Assembly (NCBI GenBank): GCA_008973525.1
Contig: WACJ01000108.1
Span: forward strand, 992,001 to 1,056,000
Length of the DNA stretch: 64,000 nucleotides
Origin: Stenopsyche tienmushanensis
Lineage: Eukaryota > Arthropoda > Insecta > Trichoptera > Stenopsychidae
Reading direction: 5' to 3'
Every line of letters starts with the position of its first letter. Position 1 is the first letter of the stretch. Below are positions 58,741 to 64,000 of the stretch, piece by piece. The notes under the pieces are model-generated. The model worked only from the letters and a program-made list of their open reading frames with translations. It made no database searches and was not told where the DNA came from. The translations under genes were made by a program, and so were the position numbers.

Positions 58741-59694
58741 ATAGCAAAATTCCGAATCATATTTGAATCCCCCTCATATGTTGGTCGTCGAACAAAGTCT
58801 CACAGGACAGCGTTAAACGAGGCTATCGTAATTGCGGATCGATTCGCGAATCGTCAATTTTATAATTGGCGCCATTAAGTTGACCGCCGTTTCGGTATAA
58901 CAATGAGCCATTAAATTTTTATTGTGATTTCCTGCGCGCGAAAATGGCGCGTTACATAAACGGATTCAATGAGAACAGAACGTCGGTGCTCATCAATCAC
59001 ACATATCTGCTTTCACCGGTGGTTTTTTAGTCGTGCGTTTTTAATTTCAGCAAAACAATTTTTTTTTCAGGATCTGGTCGGGTTTCGCACGAGAGCTTCC
59101 GCCGAGAGCTTTCACCGCGCACAAAAGCTCGCCGTGCGAACAGCGCGTGGGTAACAAATACTAATGGATCGTCGAAATCGACGCATTTAAATCAATTAAG
59201 TTTATTAATGCACGCCGAATGGGGGCTGGAGGCTGAATGCTTTCATTCAAGTCGGAGGCATAATTTATGGGATCGGAACGAGGATCTCTTGTAAAGATTA
59301 TTCATATTGGGCACGTCTGATAAGCAGGCGGCCGTTACGAAATCAAAAGAATATAAATGATCCAATTGATCGAGCAGACAACGCATTATGTCCTCGAGAT
59401 GAATGCAGGATCAACAGAATCGGAATGGTTTATGTATTTATCTTTATAGCCTGCTTTAATATCCATTTCCGTTTATATACGCTCCAAGATAGCCCGTTCA
59501 GGTGATATTTATTATTCGCGAAGAGACGTCAGCTGCGAGATCACTGGGAAGCCGGCGGGAAGAACGCGCATTCCTTTATTCCAACCTCGTACGTATGCAA
59601 AAGAACGAAAAGAGATCGCTTTTACAATACTTCTATTTAAAAGGTCTCAGATTTTAAATAGAATACTTCAATCTGAAAGGTCTCAGAGCTCGAC
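58741..59694. other. CpG-rich DNA, mostly without recognised features
   Basis: Apart from an inverted scrap of LTR-like repeat H at 59515-59576 (CAGCTGCGAGATCACTGGGA, GGCGGGAAGAACGCGCATTC), I found no repeat or exon pattern. Confidence 0.45.
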
Positions 59695-60070
59695 GGTTCT
59701 CGAAAAGTTGAACGTATATTTGGCATCTACCGCTCATTGGCGCCGATATTATCTTTGAAGATAATGGTATAAAACATCTGGCGAATAACCCCCCCGGTGA
59801 AGTCTATGTGGCTGAATAAGGCGACAGTCGGGGATTGTCGCAGCGGCGATGGTAACGAAATGGGGATGAGAAGTCGGTCAGGGTCTCCATTAACAATACA
59901 AAAATACATTTTTTCTACATAAATATTGTTTTTATCGCACTGAAACATTAATTTAATATATTTTCAGACATCGGTATAAAATCGACAAAGACAAGACACG
60001 TATTTTATAAAGACTTTTAAGATCATTTTACCATATGTGGTAGACAGAATTAATTACCACGTCATAAATT
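59695..60070 (-). repeat. long dispersed repeat family I, inverted copy
   Basis: This is the inverse of 32780-33125 with the same order of landmarks (ATGGTATAAAACATCTGGCG, TCGGGGATTGTCGCAGCGGC, ACTGAAACATTAATTTAATA, CAGAATTAATTACC). It ends immediately before the coding-like exon at 60132. Confidence 0.65.
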
Positions 60071-60131
60071 CTCCCGTTCACATTATAGGGCCATTAAGTC
60101 CTAAATAAAAATAAATTTGTTTCCAATTCAG

Positions 60132-60323
60132 GATTCTACAAAAACATTGGTCCATGTGCTGGATGTAGCTTTGAAAAAGCCACAAGATATTTTCGGAAGA
60201 TATAATTATTTTAAAACGCATTACATACCAGACGTTATAGGGGAAAAGTTTGGGCATGAATTTTTGTATCATTTAACCTCGCCTCATCCGCACGCACAAA
60301 TACGTGATATAATCGACAAATGA
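60132..60323 (+). CDS. candidate terminal exon of an unidentified gene
   Basis: The segment starts after a good acceptor (TTGTTTCCAATTCAG|GAT) and stays open for 63 codons to a TGA at 60323. Its composition is protein-like: KTLVHVLDVALKKPQDIFGR, YNYFKTHYIPDVIGEKFGHE, then FLYHLTSPHPHAQIRD. I cannot assign a family. No upstream exon of the same gene is evident; directly before it is repeat family I, which could have been inserted into the intron. It may be the 3' end of a host gene, an exon of an unknown transposon, or a relic. Confidence 0.35.
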   Translation, partial: DSTKTLVHVLDVALKKPQDIFGRYNYFKTHYIPDVIGEKFGHEFLYHLTSPHPHAQIRDIIDK

Positions 60324-60705
60324 AAGCATATTTATACATCATAATCCATTGCAGAAGCTCTGCCTTTTGTGTTATATACGAACAGATGGGTTTACAACCA
60401 GACACGATCAATATGCGACCAACTATGCTAATGGATATCACTTCCAATATAATTTTCAAAACAACGAGGACATTTTCGGATCAAATTCGCTATTCGGCAT
60501 GGCGAAATAAGATAATGAAACTGATATTGCCATATACGTATGACTAAAATTAATGTTCCCCAATACCGTATATTATGTAAGCAATCCGGTTTAATAAGCG
60601 CAAAAAACGAGCAAAACAATGCCGAATTTGAACATGTCCTTTATCTCTATAATACAAAGGCAAAAATATTGCCACACACGTTCAATATGACAAATGGAAA
60701 ATAAT
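60324..60705 (+). other. two further coding-like frames after the candidate exon
   Basis: A frame ending at 60547 (QMGLQPDTINMRPTMLMDIT, later FSDQIRYSAWRNKIMKLILP) is followed by one from an ATG near 60540 to a stop near 60704 (VPQYRILCKQSGLIS, later FEHVLYLYNTKAKILPHTFN). They are in different frames from each other. Their composition is closer to protein than to the surrounding DNA. They could be a frameshifted continuation of one old gene. No family is recognised. Confidence 0.25.
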
Positions 60706-62439
60706 TCAGAGCAATTGCCTGGGGAGTTTTCCGATCGGGATCCGATAACGTGGAGGCATTCGTATTTATTACTAAGGACGGGATGGCATTATAGCGTCTG
60801 GAAATGATGTTTGGATAGCGATTTTGAAATATGATCGTAATATGTAAGACAAATTATAAAACGATTGTCGAAAATGGCGTATGTGGGAACGAGGTCGGAA
60901 ATTTGCGACCGGAGAAAGTATCGATTTGATAGCGGATAATTCAAACATTTGTTCACGTATGTAAACAATGAAATTGTCTTGGCCTGGATTTATTAAAAAT
61001 TGTATCCTTTAACGGTTCCCCACGATTTGAACTGGAATTCCGATCGTTCTGCGTAGGAAAATTGCAGTTGCGCAATCGAATACAGGCGTCGATTTTCATC
61101 GAAGGCTCGATTTTCTTCGACGCTCCGAGGAGCTTTTAAGGAGAGCCGTCGAAAAGATTCAGGCCAGACTAAATACATATATTAAGTCCAATATGGACAT
61201 TTCGTAATAACAAAGTAAGAGTAAGGTTCTCACCGGGTTGTATTAAGGTTAAATGGTCAAATCTACACGCCCAAGGTGAACGAAGCGCCAAATGGCGGAT
61301 ATAAAATGCTTACGAAATAATAACCAAAGTTTATAGCGTCGCGGTTAGCTGAAGTCCCTAAATGGAAATTGCTCGGGTGGAAATTTTTATTATCTCCACG
61401 AAAAGTCCAAGAAAAATTCAAATTCTCAATTTTGCTCAAAGCACAACAATTATCGGCGCAATGTCAAATTGATAAGGGCTCTTTGTTCGTACGACAATTA
61501 ACGGCAATAAAATCGTATATATCATGATAATTATTGGAGCAATTTATGACCGAGCTAATTGGACGTATGTTCAAATTGAGCGTATTCAACATCTGGGAAT
61601 TTGAATTGCATTTTATTAATAAATTGATATAAATCTTATGATTGATGTCCTTATGTGTCATGTAGTCAGTCATTAGTAGAGTTGATTAAATTAATCGAGT
61701 TTTTCGATTTACACGGGATTCATTTTGCACGGCTCAAGCTGTTGCAGAGACGGAAAGTTTACAACAACCTGGGTGACCCACTGGGTGAGCGTGCAGTTAT
61801 GTTATCGTCAATATCAACGCACAATGAGATAGATATTTAGAATCCCAAAAGTCATGAAATATATTGTTTTGCCACGTCCCTACTGGTCGCCACGGTGTTC
61901 AAACCGATTGGGTGAGGTGTGGGGAACCCTCAGCTTTCAGTTTGCTGTGAGCATCGGTATAATCAGGATACCTGATTAGCATTGGGCAAAATTCAACGAA
62001 AATGCTGTCGAAGCTTACTAATTGTTAAAGTAAGCCTATGAAGTGCCAGAGTGCCGAATGGCCCCGAAACCGAATAAGGATAGGATGAGCAAACCCAAAG
62101 TGTAAACAATGCTGATTGTCTTTTTTGACACCAAGGGTGTGGTCCACAAAAAGTTTTTACATCAAGGGCGGCCCATCAACGCTGTATATTTGAAAATATT
62201 GAGGAAAAGGAACTACCTGAGTGCTTCATCATGACACACATCCTGATGAAACCGCAGCCACTCTACAGTTCCTATCTACAGATTTAGCTAAGGTCGATAG
62301 CTCTGAAAGAAAAGCCTGTCTATGTCTTTGAAAAGACGTTAACGTTGAAAGAAAATTAGCTTGTAGCATGGGTCCCATGCAATTGCATTATTAACTCCTC
62401 AAAGAGGTAAGACACCATATTGTGTCCAAATTCCATTGA
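60706..62439. other. DNA without recognised features
   Basis: The segment is CpG-rich in its first half (60720-61420). No repeat match or convincing exon was found. The frame at 61655-61840 is short and unsupported. Confidence 0.45.
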
Positions 62440-62580
62440 TTCAGAAAGAGCATTCTTACATGTTGCGCTCGGAGACAGAGACGGAGAGTGTCTTGCAAGT
62501 CGGAGATTCTGAATAAAAGACAGAGACAATATCTTGCGAACATCGTACGATTGTATAGATCGTTAACCCAAATTTATCGA
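62440..62580 (+). repeat. dispersed repeat family D, direct fragment
   Basis: It contains TTCAGAAAGAGCATTCTTAC, CGGAGACAGAGACGGAGAGT, GTCTTGCAAGTCGGAGATTC and CATCGTACGATTGTATAGAT. It is the inverse of 51470-51650 and shares its core with 27470-27540. Confidence 0.55.
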
Positions 62581-62639
62581 CTAATAATAATATATGGAGT
62601 GTATTGTTTATGTTTACTTATAAATGACCAATATTGTGT

Positions 62640-62700
62640 GCTATTGACAGTGTTTATTGATTTATATACAAGCTTCATACATGCTGCGACGGTCCTGACA
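62640..62700 (+). repeat. dispersed repeat family B fragment
   Basis: CTATTGACAGTGTTTATTGA, TTTATATACAAGCTTCATAC and ATGCTGCGAC match 40593-40645. Confidence 0.5.
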
Positions 62701-62759
62701 GATAAATAGATTTTTACGGGTGATAAGTTTACGATGATTTAAAATTAGCTCAATACTCA

Positions 62760-63082
62760 AAGGATTGATCTGTGCAGATTTAATTCACCAGATCTTCTGT
62801 CTCTTTTTAAGCGCAATGTGTTAATTTAACAGCGCCATCTTCAGTGGCGCTACGGACACATTGTATCTATAATAATGACAGCAATCGCCTTTTGCGCATG
62901 CACCGTTGCCGGTCCGGTTGTGACGCGCAGGAAGCGGGAATCGTGTGAAGTCGTCGGATAGCCTTGGATTCGGGACAACGTCCTTCCTGCAGTCAAATCT
63001 CTCTCTCGTGATTAATAAATATGTTATCTAAGACGAGAAACTTTCTATTCTGCCCCGAGAGCACCCCCGCTCCTACGCTTCA
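62760..63082 (+). mobile_element. LTR family A relic, 3' end preserved
   Basis: GTGCAGATTTAATTCACCAG, AACAGCGCCATC, GTGACGCGCAGG, CGTCCTTCCTGCAG and TTCTATTC are in order, ending ...CTCCTACGCTTCA at 63082. The next bases do not resemble the tRNA-Leu primer site, so this is a solo LTR or the 3' LTR of a lost element. Confidence 0.75.
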
Positions 63083-63084
63083 AA

Positions 63085-63165
63085 TTCATTGATAAGTATG
63101 GATCCAAATAGAGTATGCTCGCATATGTGGCGTACAGCACTCTATTTTTATTTTCAATGCCGTGC
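63085..63165 (+). repeat. dispersed repeat family E fragment
   Basis: TTGATAAGTATGGATCC, GTATGCTCGCATATGTGGCG and TACAGCACTCTATTTTTATT match 55790-55840 and 16862-16930. It abuts the LTR family A end. Confidence 0.5.
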
Positions 63166-64000
63166 TTCTATTTCTAGTACAATTTTATGATTTATTCAAA
63201 TTATCAACTTAAACATAACATTTACCGCCTGTTTTATTACGTTTAAATTAAATTTTCCATCAAGTTTTACGATCATACATATGAAAATACGAAGAATCAT
63301 TTGTATTTCTTACGATACGAATAAACAGTTTTTCAACAGATAACAACATAATAAACGTTAACATGTTAATGGAATTTATCATTATCCTGTTGAAACCCAT
63401 CAGGTATGGTGTTCTTAGATCGAATCATTATAAATAGTAGAAAGCCACATAAATCAATTATATACATAAAATATGGGCGCCAAACGTATCGATTTCAAGC
63501 TTGACCAAATGTCTTCCTTTATTACTAAAGCTGAAGACACTGGGCATCGATCATAAAAAACAAATTTTAATGCTATACAAAAAATATATATGGATAGAAT
63601 TATGCCTTCCAGACCGGGAATATCACATCAGTCTTAAAAAAATAATCCGATGAGAGATGAGCGCCACCAAAAATTTAATGTTCGGTCATAAACCCTTGTT
63701 GTAAAAATTCAATTAAAGCCGAGAAATGATCCATCATCATATTCCACGGCAGCTGCCGAGGAGTCTAAATTCGTTATACGACGACAAGTATATAGACATC
63801 CCAAAGAAGAATCAAAAATGGCTATTTATTTCATTGGCTCTCAACCTAAAACCATTAATAAATTTTAATTGAAAATAATTTTAGCAAATAGCTACATTCG
63901 AAGCTGACAAATTTAATCCAATATTGAAGGTTTTTCTCATGTGGGATTAATTAGGCACGCAGGTCGTATTTGCCCCAAAATCACCCGGGAGTGACAGGGG
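63166..64000. other. AT-rich DNA, nothing recognised
   Basis: No exon pattern, transposon terminus or repeat match was found up to the window edge. Confidence 0.5.

Noticed and set aside
1..64000. CRISPR array, rRNA, operon-like or phage-like features
   Set aside because: The window is eukaryotic. No regularly spaced short repeats, rRNA segments or closely packed same-strand genes are present.

Overview
The window is eukaryotic nuclear DNA, almost certainly from an insect. The evidence is short canonical GT-AG introns, a recognisable insect single-copy gene, and a dense litter of insect-type transposon relics (R1-like and jockey-like non-LTR elements, mariner/Tc1, hAT, Tigger-like MITEs, Helitron-like repeats, and LTR elements primed by tRNA-Leu). 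CpG is not depleted. I cannot name the species from sequence alone.

One host gene is clear. On the minus strand, between 34127 and 15351, lie the last four coding exons of the GAS2-like gene pickled eggs (pigs), an actin-microtubule crosslinker and microtubule plus-end tracking protein. Exon A (34127-34020) and exon B (18060-17873) together encode the GAR (Gas2-related, microtubule-binding) domain. Exons C (17796-17018) and D (16621-15351) encode a long Ser/Pro/Arg-rich tail with several SxIP-type EB1-binding motifs, ending at a TAA. All four splice junctions close in frame and give 781 residues. The GAR domain is split by an intron of about 16 kb that is full of transposon debris. The calponin-homology (CH) exons expected upstream were not found; they are probably beyond 64000 or in unrecognised small exons.

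Layout: 1-4230 holds a decayed R1-like element with an LTR inserted in it. 4231-14290 is AT-rich DNA with hAT and mariner relics. 14290-15350 holds a short mariner, a GC-rich coding-like patch and the presumed pigs 3' UTR. 15351-34127 is the pigs 3' half and its introns. 34128-64000 is either the upstream pigs intron(s) or intergenic DNA, with many repeats, one unidentified coding-like ORF on the minus strand (36713-36306) and a cluster of coding-like segments on the plus strand (60132-60705).

No rRNA, bona fide tRNA, CRISPR array, operon or bacterial-type feature is present, and I saw no complete autonomous mobile element. The most useful observations are the pigs exon model with its SxIP motifs, a 480-bp hAT MITE with a perfect 8-bp target duplication, several mosaic or inverted LTR relics sharing a tRNA-Leu primer site, and two coding-like loci that I cannot assign to a family. 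Copy boundaries of dispersed repeats were judged by eye and are approximate.
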